From Primulina eburnea (taxonomy: Eukaryota; Streptophyta; Magnoliopsida; Lamiales; Gesneriaceae): 64,000 bases of DNA. The notes beneath the pieces were generated by a model that saw nothing but the letters and a program-made list of their open reading frames with translations, had not been told where the DNA came from and ran no database searches. This document shows, piece by piece, positions 1 through 11,759 of the stretch. The translations under genes and the position numbers were made by a program. The stretch spans positions 7,460,601 to 7,524,600 of the forward strand of contig NC_133116.1 in NCBI RefSeq assembly GCF_022965805.1. The letters are read 5' to 3'. The number at the start of each line of letters is the position of its first letter. Positions within the stretch are counted from its first letter, which is position 1.

Positions 1-119
1 CAGTATTATGAATAAAAGACTGGTTTTTCTGACATTCTGTACTTCTGAGGCTTGTTGTTTTCGAATGTAAATTTGAGAGCAACGCCGGTGTCAACCAACC
101 CCCGTCCCGGGGCGTGACA
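1..119 (+). repeat. 3' end of a Ty3/gypsy-type LTR
   Basis: The stretch ends in GGGGCGTGACA at 109-119. The same block (AACGCCGGTGTC, CCCCGGTC, GGGGCGTGACA) ends the solo LTR at 9351-11811, so this is the end of a related LTR whose start lies outside the window. No primer-binding site follows, so it is probably also a solo or truncated LTR. Confidence 0.6.
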
Positions 120-463
120 AAAATGACTAAAAACCCAACCCCGGGCAGCCTATATATAACGAATAAAGGCTGGAATTAGCAAAAATTTACCAAGATCGGA
201 GTTTAACTACTCGCTATCGGTTTTCAAGGTGATGCTCGCTGGAGATGACGCCGGAAAAGACTATTCATGACCAAAAACCGAACTAAAAACCAGCTGGAAA
301 ACGCAGGAACAACAAGGTAAGAGTTAATCTTTAAATCCTTGCTCAATATACTCCAAAGAACCAAGAAAAAACCAAGCAATAGCTCACCTAAAATCGAACA
401 AGAAACTCGAACAGGAGCAGCCACGAAACAGGGTTAGATTGGGGCTGAAACGAGCATCAAAAG
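120..463. other. Interval without recognisable gene
   Basis: Low-complexity plant intergenic DNA between two LTRs. Short reading frames here show no protein-like composition. No tRNA or repeat structure was seen. Confidence 0.5.
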
Positions 464-2020
464 TGTTGGAATATCATGTTCGCAATCTTGATTTTGATGT
501 TAACAAAACTTGTTATTGTGTTTCTAACATATTTGCTCAAGTGTGAAGTTGCAAACACAAGAAGCAAGCTGAAACTGAATTCTGCACAAACTGAATTTCT
601 GGCAAGCTTCGGCTTTTTGATGATATCTCTTAACTTGATGATTCAAATGACATTCCGCCAGTTGAACTGATCAGAAAACTCAATTAGGAACAAGTCTTAT
701 TTCACGTAAGTTGGGCAAAATCGGACGTTATCATGGTCTAACTGATAGCTCAACTACCAAACTGATCACACGAAAACAGCAATCAGTTGGGTTTGAGCAG
801 CTGCGGTATATTGGTCATATCTCTCAGCTCGGTTATCGAAACGAAGCGATTCAGTATGCGTTGGAAAGATAAGACGAAGATCTACAAATCATCTTCAGAA
901 GTCAAAGTCTGAATCGAAGCTTACGATTCTGATAAATGACGATGAAGCTACAAGTTCTGCACAAACTGAAATCAGCTAGGCTGATTTCAGCACACCAGCT
1001 GAAACTGAACCAGCTGAACCAGCTGCTGACCTGCTGACCAACCAACTGAATTGAACCAGCAGTTGACCAACTGAACTGAACCAGTTGCTGACCAGTTGAA
1101 CTGAAGAACCAGTTGAGTTGACCAGAGTTGACCAGTCGAGAAAATGCCCAGCAAGCTGAATTTGACCGTTACAATATCGGAAACAGTACAGAAACTTTTC
1201 AAACGGTCATATTCTTGTGTCTAACGTATATATCATTGTTGGGGCTTATAAATACAACATATTGAAGATCAAACAGCAGCTTTGGAAGTGGATTCAAAGC
1301 ATGAGCAGTTAGCATGAAGAAATCAGCTAGTTGAGAGCACAAGCCCTTGTGCGAGGATACATTTGAGATGTACACTTTAATTGATAGATTCCTCACACAC
1401 GATCACTCACACATATACAAGAGAGTTGAAGTTCAAAGATTAGTTTAGTGAGTCTTGCACAAAGACGTAAAACTTGTGTATGTAGTCTTTGCATATGAGA
1501 CATTAAACAATATGCTGATTGTGAGGTGTTGCCTACAATCTTGAGTGCTAGGAGTTCAGTTTAGGCATTAGTGTAAGTCCTAACTGAATGGGTTTGTACA
1601 AGGTGTTGTATAAATCAAAGTCTTCTAGTGAATCCTTCCCAAGGGGAAGAAGGGGTGACGTAGGAGCATTTGAAGTCTCTGAGCATCCATAAACAAATTC
1701 GTGTCTATTTGTTTATTGAATTTACTTATCATTTTCGTACTTTTTAAAGGATGCATTGTTGAAGCATTTTATGTGTTCTTCAAATACCAAAATATTGCAT
1801 ACCAAGTGTTTGATAAAATGCTTCAACTAAAATATTTTTACTCATTCAACTTGCATATATTTTAAATGGTTTACAAAATATTTATTCAGTTTCTACGAAG
1901 GATTATTTCGAATGTTTTCCGCTTGATTTCATATCAAACTTGATTTAATTCATCGGTGTTCAATATTTCAAAAACCGAGCTATTGTAGCTCATCGATTTT
2001 CCCTTAACCCCATCCTAACA
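464..2020 (+). mobile_element. Ty1/copia LTR, probably solo
   Basis: It starts TGTTGG at 464 and I place the end at CCTAACA (2014-2020), giving TG...CA termini. Flanks are AAAAG (459-463) and AAAAT (2021-2025), a possible 5-bp target duplication with one mismatch. A promoter-like TTATAAATAC lies near 1248. The part at about 1430-1700 is shared with the LTR at 42.7-43.0 kb (both contain GTGAGTCTTGCACAAAGAC and AAGGTGTTGTATAAATCAAA). A low-complexity block of CAGTTGA/CTGAACCAG words lies at 975-1145. No gag or primer site follows. The 3' boundary is the least certain point. Confidence 0.6.
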
Positions 2021-3600
2021 AAAATTAACGATTCATGGTTCAAAATGAAGCTACTGAAGTAAGGAAGCAAAACCCTCAAACCATTCGAGATTTCGACGTC
2101 GGAAGGGAAAGTTATGGCTTCTCCAATATGAAGATGCTGAAAGTGACGAAAATGGAGATGGGTTACGGGAATGGGTTTGGGAAATTGGCTTCTTCCTCTT
2201 CTCTCTCTCATAAGATAAGTTGTGTGTATGTATATGTATATTTAGTTACTAAAATATAGTAACACATGCCCAATAATCCCGGTTTGTATTTATTTTGCTC
2301 TCGTGTGTTATTTAAACTTTATATATATTTTAGATCGTTAAATTCTCCGATATTCTAAAATACATATTTTTAACACACTTCTTGAATCTATTTGGCATAA
2401 ATAATTATTTTAATTTACAACTCAATAATTATTATAATTATGCCAAATTATCGGATAATTAATTACAGGACCTTACAAATACACATTATTTTCGAAAAGC
2501 ACACATCATATCATGCATAACATGATTCCCATGACATGTCATTATCATAACCATAATCATCATTTTGCCTAAGGTACTGAGATTCCTCTACTTTCCATTG
2601 TTTACTGATATCAGTCCCTAATTTTAACTCCTCTAAGAGGGCGATGCCATATAATGGTTACAATCCCAGCGTGTAAGGGCTATAAACATATCATGCATCT
2701 TGGGATTCTCACCAATATCCAGTTGAATGCTCATAGTGCCGAAACATAAAACATACGATAATCATATCAAAAAATGGTAGAAACAGAATAACGGTGATCG
2801 GCCGAAACTTTCAAAAACGAAATAATTTATACGCAACATATTTTAAAACAAGCTCACTTACCTTAGACTGGAAGAAAACGTGAAGAACTCGGAAACCATT
2901 GAATAATCATGCAACCGACACTTCGAAAACGCAGCAGTACGTCTACCAAAAATCAGTCGCCTTATAAATTCCTTGCGCCTTATTGAACCGTTGGATCGGA
3001 CTAAACTTTTACAATACGTTCATAAGAACATCAAATAAATTATGAACGGTGGAGATCAAGTTTGGAAGTCATTTTAACCTGCTTATGAATACAAAATTCG
3101 TACGTATGCTGTTCCAACCTAAAATCTGAGCAATTGTTTTGTGAATGCTACAAACAAAAAACTAACCGTTGGATTTTACTGATATTTGGATATGTTATTC
3201 AAAACATGTGAAAGCATATTATAAACGGTGAAGATCAGATCTGAGCATTTGAGCGAGAGAAATAGTTTTCTAAACTTGGACAGAACTTTAATTACTGCAG
3301 AAAAATTTTGGAAAAGAAATTTCGAAAATATAAAGAGAAAACTCGAAAATTGAGGTGTAAATTTTGAGTGAAATATTTTCTTATTTATATAGGGGTGGTA
3401 AAAATCTTACCATAATTCGATTGATATCCTTTCCTAATTTGGTTTCGTGTTAAAAATGTAGCTTTTAAAGAAGGCGGTGTTGTTTAATTAGTAATAATTG
3501 TCCAATAATCAATTAGTAAGTACGATATCCATCTAAAATTTATCAAAAGTTATACTAAAATGTAAAATGACATTAAAACCATAAAAAATCTTACCATAAT
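2021..3600 (-). mobile_element. Nested Ty3/gypsy LTR fragments, minus orientation
   Basis: On the minus strand an LTR-like start TGTAAGGTCCTG begins at 2477, and a TATA-like TATATAAATAA lies near 3383-3393. The complement of about 2580-2660 reads like the middle of the solo LTR at 10855-10900 (CTTAGAGGA, then GGGACTGA(C/T)(A/G)TCAGTAAAC), so the two are related. At least two LTR pieces seem joined. A 22-bp direct repeat (3401-3422 and 3584-3605) brackets about 160 bp at the distal side. No protein-coding part is present. Confidence 0.45.
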
Positions 3601-3609
3601 TCGATTTTT

Positions 3610-4840
3610 ACAGTGAATCCCCAAAGATTAAAAAGCCGACTACAGTTTGTGCCGAACAGAGATCTAACTATTACTCATCTTGCTCAACTGCATTTGATGA
3701 TGTAGCAGTGATCAATCAACTAGATATGAACCTAATCTCCCTGCAGATGAAGGTCAAATTCTGGGAAAATGATCACAAACTCTTTGAACCAGTGGATACC
3801 AAGAAGCAGGAAGTGGGTGGATCTTCAGTTCAGTCTGCATCAAAAAAGCCAACTCAAATGATTCCAAAAGAACACAACTGCTCGACCAGTCAGTCATTCC
3901 TCCCTCCCATCTATGTTGACCTTTGCTCTATCTACTGTTGACAAAGTTGTGCAATCCATTGCACAACAACAAATTGAAGATGATGAGGATGATTTTCCGC
4001 CCAGTACACTTCTTGCCCCTTCACAAAATAAGAAAGTTGTTTCAGTTTACCCCACTGGAGACATCACACATCATCTGAGCATATCCTGATGTTAGAATCA
4101 GCTGAAACTGCTTTTATTCGAGAGCTTGTCCTAGAGATAATTGAAGTGACAATGATTGAGCACATTGATCCAGTGTTAGTAGAACAAATAGATCAGACTG
4201 TACAAAAACCGGTTGATTAAGAAACCTTACTGATTGATCAAGCAGGACCTTCTACCAGTCTAGCTCTCGAATTGGCTGGTCCTCCTCCAAAGAGATGCCT
4301 CCAGTAGAATCATCCTCTCCTGATCTTGATCTAACTGATGGACCAACCTTGGATCAGATCAGCTCTGGCCGCACTGCTCTCTCATCCTCGATCACAATCC
4401 TTAAAAAAAGAAATCTAAATACAGAATAAACATTAGAATCGTTCAAAGACAAAATTCTCAAAGATGTGTCAGAACTATCCAGAAGTGTGATTGATATATT
4501 TATTCTACTGTAAAAAAACAAAAAAAAGCACAGGCAGCCACTGCTACTCATTTTGGTGGGCAAATTCAATCCAATAACTTTCAGCTTTGCACCAAGATAG
4601 AAGACGTTCAGGCTAATTTCAATTAAAAGATTGATGATTTTTTTTCTCAGTTAGCCACCATTCTCGTCTACCTGAAGCCACCAATTGATGTTGACAAAAA
4701 AGGGGGGAAGAGAGGAAGTCAACTAGTTCTAGTCAGCTTAGATCACCTACTGAGCCAGAGAAGAAATCTACTAAGCAGTTTAGAAGATAATCAGTACTGA
4801 TTAGATTAGTCAGCTAGTCATTTAGTTCAGTTGTACATAT
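3610..4840 (+). pseudogene. Decayed protein-coding relic, probably of a retroelement
   Basis: The plus strand shows patches of protein-like sequence separated by stops and frame changes: 3708-3941 (77 codons open), then pieces around 4080-4220 and 4560-4800. The last piece reads like a helical Asp/Gln/Leu-rich segment followed by a Lys/Gly/Ser tail (KKGGKRGS near 4700). I see no Zn knuckle, protease or integrase motif, so the family is not identified. The relic directly precedes the LTR-like sequence starting near 4841 and may be the 3' internal end of the same element. Confidence 0.3.
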
Positions 4841-5760
4841 TGTTGAAAATCAATGAATTCATTATTTTAGCATTATTTTTTCAAACACCAAAAAATGGAG
4901 AAATTATTGAAACATTTTAGTTTTGGTTATTGGAACCAAACTGAATTGTAGAGTTAAACTAAGCTCAGTAGTCTAACTGGTTAATAACCTAACTGATAAA
5001 TCAGTTTGAAGAATAACATGAGCTAAATTCTCAACTGATTTAGATCCACCGAAAATCTATCATTCGGGATAAATTCTTTTCACTTTCTGGTAAATCAATT
5101 CGATCAGTGATTAAGAATCATTATCAATTGATAAAGCTTTCTGTTTTCACTGATCTGTGATTAAAATTCAGATATGCAATCAGAATCCTGCATATATCAT
5201 AAAGGACTACGACCTGGCAATAAGAACATCAAAAGTCGTGAATTGATACATTTGGAACATGTTACCATTGTCAATTGAAGGTATAAATAGATCAGTTGAC
5301 TTGAATCAATTGGCTTCCTACTCTCAATCCTACAAAGAAAAACTGATAAATCTCTCTTTAAAGATTTTAGAGTAGGTCTCATGTGAGACCGTCTCACGGA
5401 TCCTAATCTGTTAGACGGGTCAATCCTACTCATATTCACAATAAAAAGTAATACTTTTAGCATAAAAAATTATATTTTTTCATGGATGACCCAAATAAGA
5501 GATTTGTCTCACAAATATGACCCGTGAGACCGTCTCACACAAGTTTTTGTCAAGATTTTAAAGTCCGATTGAAAATCAGCACACTCGGATAATACATTAT
5601 CAGATCAGTTCATAGATCACATTTGTGCTTAAAAGTTTTTAGTACTATTTGCAATTGAAAGTAAGAAGTCTAATTACTTCTTAAAATTCTTTTGATCAGA
5701 GTTTTCACTACGATTTTCAGTATGAAAAAATAAAAAATCCACTTCCCATGAATAACAATC
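4841..5760 (+). mobile_element. Copia LTR-like sequence
   Basis: It begins TGTTGAAAATC at 4841, is rich in ACTGAT/CAGTT words like the copia LTRs at 0.5-2.0 and 42-43 kb, and has a TATA-like GGTATAAATAG near 5279. A MITE (5370-5551) is inserted in it. I could not place the 3' boundary or a target duplication. Confidence 0.35.
5370..5551 (-). mobile_element. 182-bp Mutator-like MITE, copy a
   Basis: A member of the palindromic MITE family of this window. It is flanked by a perfect 9-bp duplication AAGATTTTA (5361-5369 and 5552-5560). Each end contains the self-complementary core GTGAGAC(C/G)GTCTCAC, and the two ends are inverted copies of each other over about 45 bp. It lies inverted relative to copy b. 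Confidence 0.85.
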
Positions 5761-6470
5761 AGAAAAAGATGACAACGTAACAAAAATATTTGCACTCTAG
5801 CCTGACCTGATGAGGGTGACAAATGGAAGACTAGAGATTGTGTCATCATTTGTGTGCGTTATATTTTGATAAATAACTAAATTAAATTCACAAAGCTAGA
5901 TATTTTATTTGGTTAACTTTTTATTTACGCATACTTTGAAAAATTTTATTACGTATTTTTCAAAAATATTCAAATAAATATTAATTATGGTAAAAATTAT
6001 TTTTGTAATCAAGTCATTTGATCTAAAGTTTTTTTTTTTATAGCAAAAACTCGTTGTTTATGAAAATTGATTTTACAAATAAAAAATACGTACCCAAATT
6101 GTTTCGTGTATTTATCGGTTTTTTTTATTTTAAATTATTCAAATTAAATAGTAATTAAGATAAAAATTATAATTGATTAATTAAGTGAAAATTTCATTGA
6201 ATTTAACAAAATTTCGAATCAAATAGTTATCATTGAATTGAAAATTGATTCAAAAGTTTTAACAAAATAAAAATATCTAGTCTGTTTTCTACATTATTAC
6301 AAATTTAGTGATTTAAAATATTTGATGGTTAGACCGGAGACAACAAATGAATAAGAGAAAATGATTATAATTAAAAAAAAAAAAAGGAAGATCCAATACA
6401 ACCACCATCACTAGATAAGAGTTTCAACTCTTTTTTTGGCTAATTTTAAACTTGTTCAACAATCACTTGC
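5761..6470. other. AT-rich interval, nothing recognised
   Basis: Very AT-rich sequence with homopolymer runs and no reading frame of note. It lies downstream of the minus-strand gene that ends near 6506 and may hold its 3' untranslated end. Confidence 0.4.
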
Positions 6471-6505
6471 CATCTCCTGAAAAATGCCAGAAATATATAT
6501 TTCGA

Positions 6506-7594
6506 TCAACTAGATGATTCCAGGCCTGTAGATGAAGATTTTGAACTCATGTTAAAAATATTTTTATAACATATTATCAAAGATATATCAAAAATAATTA
6601 TTTTTGCATACCTTCATCTCCATCTTCCCATATTTTACCCCTCAACCACTCGTTCCATAGCGACAGCTTGATCATCTCGTGCCAGTCTTCCTGTTTTTCT
6701 GCTTTCATTCAAGAATATAATTAGTTTCAAAATCTATATCACTATCGTAAAACAAACTAAAATTTAAAAAAATTTAAAAAAAAAAAAACATTGTTTTGTA
6801 CTCATTGTCCTCCCGGCTAACAAAACAAAAAGAATATTTGTTTTTGTTCTTCTTTCCTAGCTACCACAACAAAAACTCTTTCGGAGAGAAAAGTTTAAAA
6901 ATATATGTATCTTAATACTGTGGAGACTCGAGAAAGCACCCCATCCCAGATTTGTGATAATGTAAGAAAATAATCAAATAAAAAAAAAAGTCCATAGCTA
7001 AAACAATAAACAAGATTATAAATAAGCGAAAAAATACGTACCCTTGTTCTTCCCGTACTTGGATGCCCATTTTATGACCACCTTGCTGCGTAGGCGACCA
7101 GTTTTCGCGTCGTCCATGGCCTGGAAAGTTTTCATCGTAGTCTCCATGAAGCGTTCTTTACTTTGGTTCAATGGCTTCCTCTTCTTCACATAGATCCCGA
7201 ACAAAGAAACAAACATCAGTTCAATAAACTCCGCACTGTCAGCTTCGTCACAGAGATCTGGCCACATCGGATCCTTCTTCGCGACCTCTTCCCCGAGTTT
7301 CATTACAGCGGTGTGCCTCAGTTTGTTTGCCGCTAATGCACTCGCAAGTCTGCGGTACGCTACTAGTAACTCCGCCATGATGTCGTCTTTCACGACGTGT
7401 ACCCAAAACAACTCCATATTATCACGCCCAGAAGTTGCATATATTTTTGTTATCTTGTTTTTCTTATTGCCATAAAGCAAAGGCATTGCAAGGGACTGTT
7501 TTCCAAACAGCTTGAATGGCGGCGTATGCGGGGGGCGGATACTTGGTTTGGGAGTTCGAAAAGAGAGAAGAGAAGAAAACAAAGAAGTACTCAT
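6506..7594 (-). CDS. Unrecognised three-exon protein gene, possible plastid transit peptide
   Basis: Predicted exons on the minus strand are 7594-7042, 6701-6612 and 6525-6506. Exon 1 ends AAG-G followed by donor GTACGT, exon 2 runs between acceptor AAAG and donor GTATGC, and exon 3 gives six residues and a stop. All three borders agree in phase 1, giving about 220 aa. I chose the Met at 7594 because the peptide after it is rich in Ser/Thr/Pro/Arg and nearly free of acids (MSTSLFSSLLSFRTPKPS), as in plastid transit peptides; the frame is open upstream to 7678. The mature part is helical and charged with many Trp (VKDDIMAELLVAYRRLASAL; MIKLSLWNEWLRGKIW). No catalytic motif or membrane segment is visible and I do not recognise the family. 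An alternative last exon ends near 6467. The consistent splice phases argue for a real gene. Confidence 0.5.
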
Positions 7595-7699
7595 TTTTTT
7601 GTTGGGTGCTTGTAAGAATTCTGCTCTCCAGTAATTAACCACCTGCGCAAAGGCATACACCTCAATGCAAATCCACAAATTTGTTTCTGTTTTGTTTTT

Positions 7700-8683
7700 T
7701 TTTTTTATTTTTTTTTTTTATTTTAGTACGATTGCTTGACCCAACAATTTTTCTTTTCCAACACAAAACTTCCTCTTATGTTACTACCTAGCTAGCTTTA
7801 ATACTTTGATCTCCAATCCGAAATGTGTATCATTAGGGATAAAAACAGTCCTCCTTGAGAATTTTTTCTCAGTAGGCGTGCATAAAATCTGTCCTCGATC
7901 AATGTGCAGCTGGCGTTAATTTTATTTTCATTTTTTTCCTTTGATTTTAATTTTGGTTTTTCAACCTATGCCATTTAATTCATGTCTAATATATAGTCTA
8001 AACAAGTTATATTGATTTATTTATTATAAAAATCCAATGTATTATATCCATCGAAAGTTCAATGTTTTAGCGATGATTATTATTATTATTATACGATTCG
8101 TTAATACATTTGGAATGATTCAATATAATGGCGAAGGATTTTTACATTTTGACGTACGTACGTACCATATGGGCTACTTTTTCTAATCACGTGTTTGAAT
8201 TTTAAAGATTCTTGATAATTTAATTACTATTTCGAATTTTAGAAGCTTTTTTATATATAATAATTATTATTATATATTTGGTCCCATGGGATCATCATGA
8301 TGTCTGGCCCCCACTTTGCATGCATGCAACATAGAGGACAACTAGTTGAAAAAGGCCGATTTTAACTTTTTGTAACAAACAAATTGTCCATGCATGCCAC
8401 GCACAAGATTGAAATATATTATTTTCTAATCTCGACATTTAAGAAAAAAATGAAGTGAATCTTAGATTAATAATTTATTTACACGTTTAGCGTTTTTTTT
8501 TGTTGACTATTTGAAATAGCAAAGTAATTAAGAGACAAATTTGAATAATTTCCCATTTCAATTATATAATTTGTCTGATATATACATGTGAATTTATAAC
8601 ATTAAAATCTAAGAAATAAGAATTTACAAGGAAAAAAAAACAAATGGAATCAAATTCGTTCTTCGGATATATATATAAATATA
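7700..8683. other. Intergenic interval, AT-rich
   Basis: This is the upstream side of the minus-strand gene at 6.5-7.6 kb. It holds T-rich runs, a short (ATT)n tract near 8070 and no supported gene. Confidence 0.4.
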
Positions 8684-8865
8684 GGCAAAAACTTGTGTGA
8701 GACGGTCTCACGGGTCGTATTTGTGAGACGGATCTCTTATTTGGGTCACCCATGAAAAAATATTACTTTTTATGCTAAAAGTATTACTTTTTATTGTGAA
8801 TATGGGTAGGGTTGACCCGTCTCACAGATTATGATCCGTGAGACGGTTTCACATAAGACTCACTC
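8684..8865 (+). mobile_element. 182-bp Mutator-like MITE, copy b
   Basis: Perfect 9-bp target duplication ATAAATATA at 8675-8683 and 8866-8874. I use this copy as the reference orientation: it begins GGCAAAAACTTGTGTGAGAC and ends AGACTCACTC. Its middle is AT-rich with repeats of ATTACTTTTTAT. Confidence 0.88.
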
Positions 8866-8874
8866 ATAAATATA

Positions 8875-9345
8875 TATCCTATGGGTGATTTTCGGTTAGT
8901 TTTTTCTAACTTTACATTGATAAGTTGAAATTACATTTTTTTTTCCTTTTTGTATTGTAATTTGCATGTTTTTATTTTTTTTCATGTTTTTGGATAATTC
9001 ACAATTTCAATTGTAGTAGTTTTTCAACAGATGATTGAAGTGACATTTATACATGTTAGAAATATCCAGTATCACATCATCATTTTTAGGTGGTATGTCA
9101 CTAATATATTATAATATATATTAATATTGAATGAATACATGCATGTAACTAATGGCCAAATTTATGATAAAAACAAAAACTAATAACCAAATTTATATTA
9201 GTCACGTCCAGATATCGAGACATGTCATCGACTTTGTTTAACCATTTAAAATCGTGAAACAACAAGCCTCATAGTTTATAAAATAGCCAAAAGTTAGTCT
9301 ATTACATAAATCAGGACTTTTTTTTCTGTGCATAACATCAATGAG
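8875..9345. other. Intergenic interval, nothing recognised
   Basis: AT-rich DNA between a MITE and the solo LTR. No gene or repeat structure was seen. Confidence 0.4.
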
Positions 9346-10096
9346 GAAGTTGTAAGAACCAGGATTTTCCCCACCACATAATTAATTAATTGTAAGGAAA
9401 ATTTAGTATAAGATCTTGTTTTGTATTAAATAAGATTTACATGTTGGAGAATATTTTATATGGGATATGTGAGGATACTCTTGGAGATACAATATTTAAT
9501 TGATATGTTATGTATGGGCATGCAATTTTCGAAATATGGGGAGAATATTTGCAAGTTTGGTGTGTGATACAAGCTACAAGAAATTTGGGAAGTAAATCCC
9601 CTCACTTGACAACCATATTTTCGAGATTTGGCAAGATAAAAGAGCCAAAATTTTTGAGATTTATGCCAATTTTGAGCATGATTTTGTGCCTTAATTAAAC
9701 CTCTTTCCCTCACCTATAAATACCACATCAAAGCCTAGCATTCCTACACTAATTTTCGAAAATCCCCTTGCTGCATATTTTCGAAATTCAGCAACCTTGT
9801 CCTAGCCGAAACTCTGCAAAAAATCGTCCAAGAATTTAAGCCGAAGTCCCACGGAGTGAGGAGCAAGGATACGACCCACCTCCCGAAGCCAATCATCCAC
9901 GTTTTTAACAATAAAATATACTGTAAGTGGGCTGTTTTAAAATTTATAATTTCGGTTTATGCATATGCGAAAACTTTCGGTTTTTGGTTTAAAAATGTGG
10001 TCGAGTACCGTCGTTTTGGTCTATACGTTTTTACGAAATTTGATACATTTATGTTTGACACTGTGAAAATTCCCTGAAAATGGGTGGAATTCTAAC

Positions 10097-10510
10097 GGAC
10101 GAGGATCCCCTACTGTGGCATCCCCACAGTAGGGGATACTGTGCACATTTTTTAAAAAAAAAAACTTATATATATATATTTTTTAATTTTTTTTTATCAT
10201 TTTTTTAGATTTTTTGTTTTAATCTTTTTTTTACTCACTCAAAATTTTTATTTTTTAATATTTTTTGCTCTTTTTTAAATATATTATAATTTTTTTCTCA
10301 ATTTTTATTTGTAGAACCAAGTGTTTACCACACTAATGAAAATTCGATGTTTTTTGATAGAATTGATTGATGACGAAAATAAATCACAAATTTTTAATCT
10401 TGTTCGAGTATCGATGAAAATGGACGAATCAAGCATGCAAAAAGAACTAAATTTAAATGTAAAAAAATCAAAAATAGAAAAAAAAAAGAATTATAATATA
10501 TTTAAAAGGA

Positions 10511-10584
<74 letters not shown>

Positions 10585-10653
10585 CTTTTTTAAACAAAAA
10601 ATTGTGCACAGCATCCCCTACTGTGGCATCCCCACAGTAGGGGATCCTGGTCC
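10097..10653. mobile_element. 557-bp Mutator-type MITE with compound inverted ends
   Basis: The ends are inverted repeats of about 50 bp (GGAC(G/C)AGGATCCCCTACTG inward). Each end holds its own palindrome, CCCCTACTGTGG against CCACAGTAGGGG. The flanks are AATTCTAAC (10088-10096) and AATTCCAAC (10654-10662), a 9-bp target duplication with one mismatch. The interior is T-rich, then A-rich, and includes a (TA)n tract at about 10517-10580. An 86-codon open frame inside (10321-10581) runs into the TA repeat and looks fortuitous. Confidence 0.75.
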
Positions 10654-10882
10654 AATTCCAACATATGGCCCTTAACAGTGGGATAGAACTGTTTTATGGC
10701 CTCGTCCCCTTAGAGGATTAAAACTTAGATATATAAGCTTTTTTAAACAAAAAATTGTGCACAGCATCCCCTACTGTGGCATCCCCACAGTAGGGGATCC
10801 TGGTCCAATTCCAACATATGGCCCTTAACAGTGGGATAGAACTGTTTTATGGCCTCGTCCCCTTAGAGGATTAAAACTTAGG
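10582..10882. repeat. Tandem duplication, two copies of about 153 bp
   Basis: The block starting AAGCTTTTTTAAAC at 10582 recurs at 10735 almost unchanged. Each copy holds the right inverted end of the 557-bp MITE plus about 80 bp of the host LTR (through AAAACTTAG). The duplication therefore arose after the MITE landed in the LTR. Confidence 0.85.
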
Positions 10883-11329
10883 GACTGACGTCAGTAAACC
10901 GTTAAAGGTGAAAAATCGCAGTGTTATTATGTTATGGAATTTACGTTACGATTATGAAAAGCATGATGTACGTTTATGATATGTTTTGAAAATGTTATTA
11001 AATTGGTTATGTTGTGTTCAAAGTCCCTCATTTACTGAGTATTCCCAAAATACTCACCCCCCTTACTCTCCCCTCCCAGATAAGTCCGAAGAGCAGGTTG
11101 AGGACGAAGAGACGTATCAATTTTGGGGTTGGTGATTTTCCAGATTAGTAATAGATTATATTTCGAAATTTATGATTAAATAAATTGTAAGACGTTTCCG
11201 CATTTAGTTCTATCGTTTAAATTATTTCGGTTTTGTAAAGACAATGTTATTTCATTGAAATTATGATATATAAACTGGTTCGGTTTATACTGTGCTACGA
11301 AAGGCATGTTGTTTCGATTGTGTGATTGT

Positions 11330-11759
11330 CAGGGGCGGATTTAGTGTAGGGCGAACGGGGGCCACGGCCCCCCCAAAAAATTTTAAAAAAAATTTTAGTA
11401 TATATTAAATTTTTTTAAACTAAATATATAAATGGATATATATAGAAATGGCCCCCCTAAAATGAAAGATACGTCCATGTATCTCAGTGGCTAAAGCCAC
11501 TTATAATGTTTCATCCGCCCGATTTCGAAACCTGGGAGCGCTTATTTTTTCTGGATTAGCGACGGTTGTGACGAAAACCGTCGCAAAATGTGCGACAGTT
11601 TCTTAAAACCGTTGCCATATAGCGACGGTTTTTGAAAAACCGTCGCAACTTTCGCGACAGTTTCTTATAACCGTCGCCATATGGCGACGGGTTTTGAGAA
11701 AACCGTCGCAAAATAAACTTAGCGGCCCCCCCTGCCCCTAAATCCTAGATCCGCCCCTG
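11330..11759. mobile_element. 430-bp hAT-type MITE
   Basis: It is bounded by CAGGGGCGGATTTAG and the inverse CTAGATCCGCCCCTG, with a perfect 8-bp duplication GTGATTGT at 11322-11329 and 11760-11767. The 8-bp duplication and CAGGGG ends are typical of hAT elements. Inside is a tRNA-like patch (about 11478-11545) and a run of hairpins built on GCGACGGTT...AACCGTCGC (about 11559-11715). There is no coding capacity. Confidence 0.8.

Noticed and set aside
2035..2259. Frames of 73-74 codons on both strands
   Set aside because: They lie in the transcribed part of a minus-oriented gypsy LTR and resemble no protein.
10321..10581. 86-codon frame ending in a run of Tyr-Ile
   Set aside because: The tail is the translation of a (TA)n microsatellite inside a MITE; the remainder is Lys/Asn-rich chance sequence.
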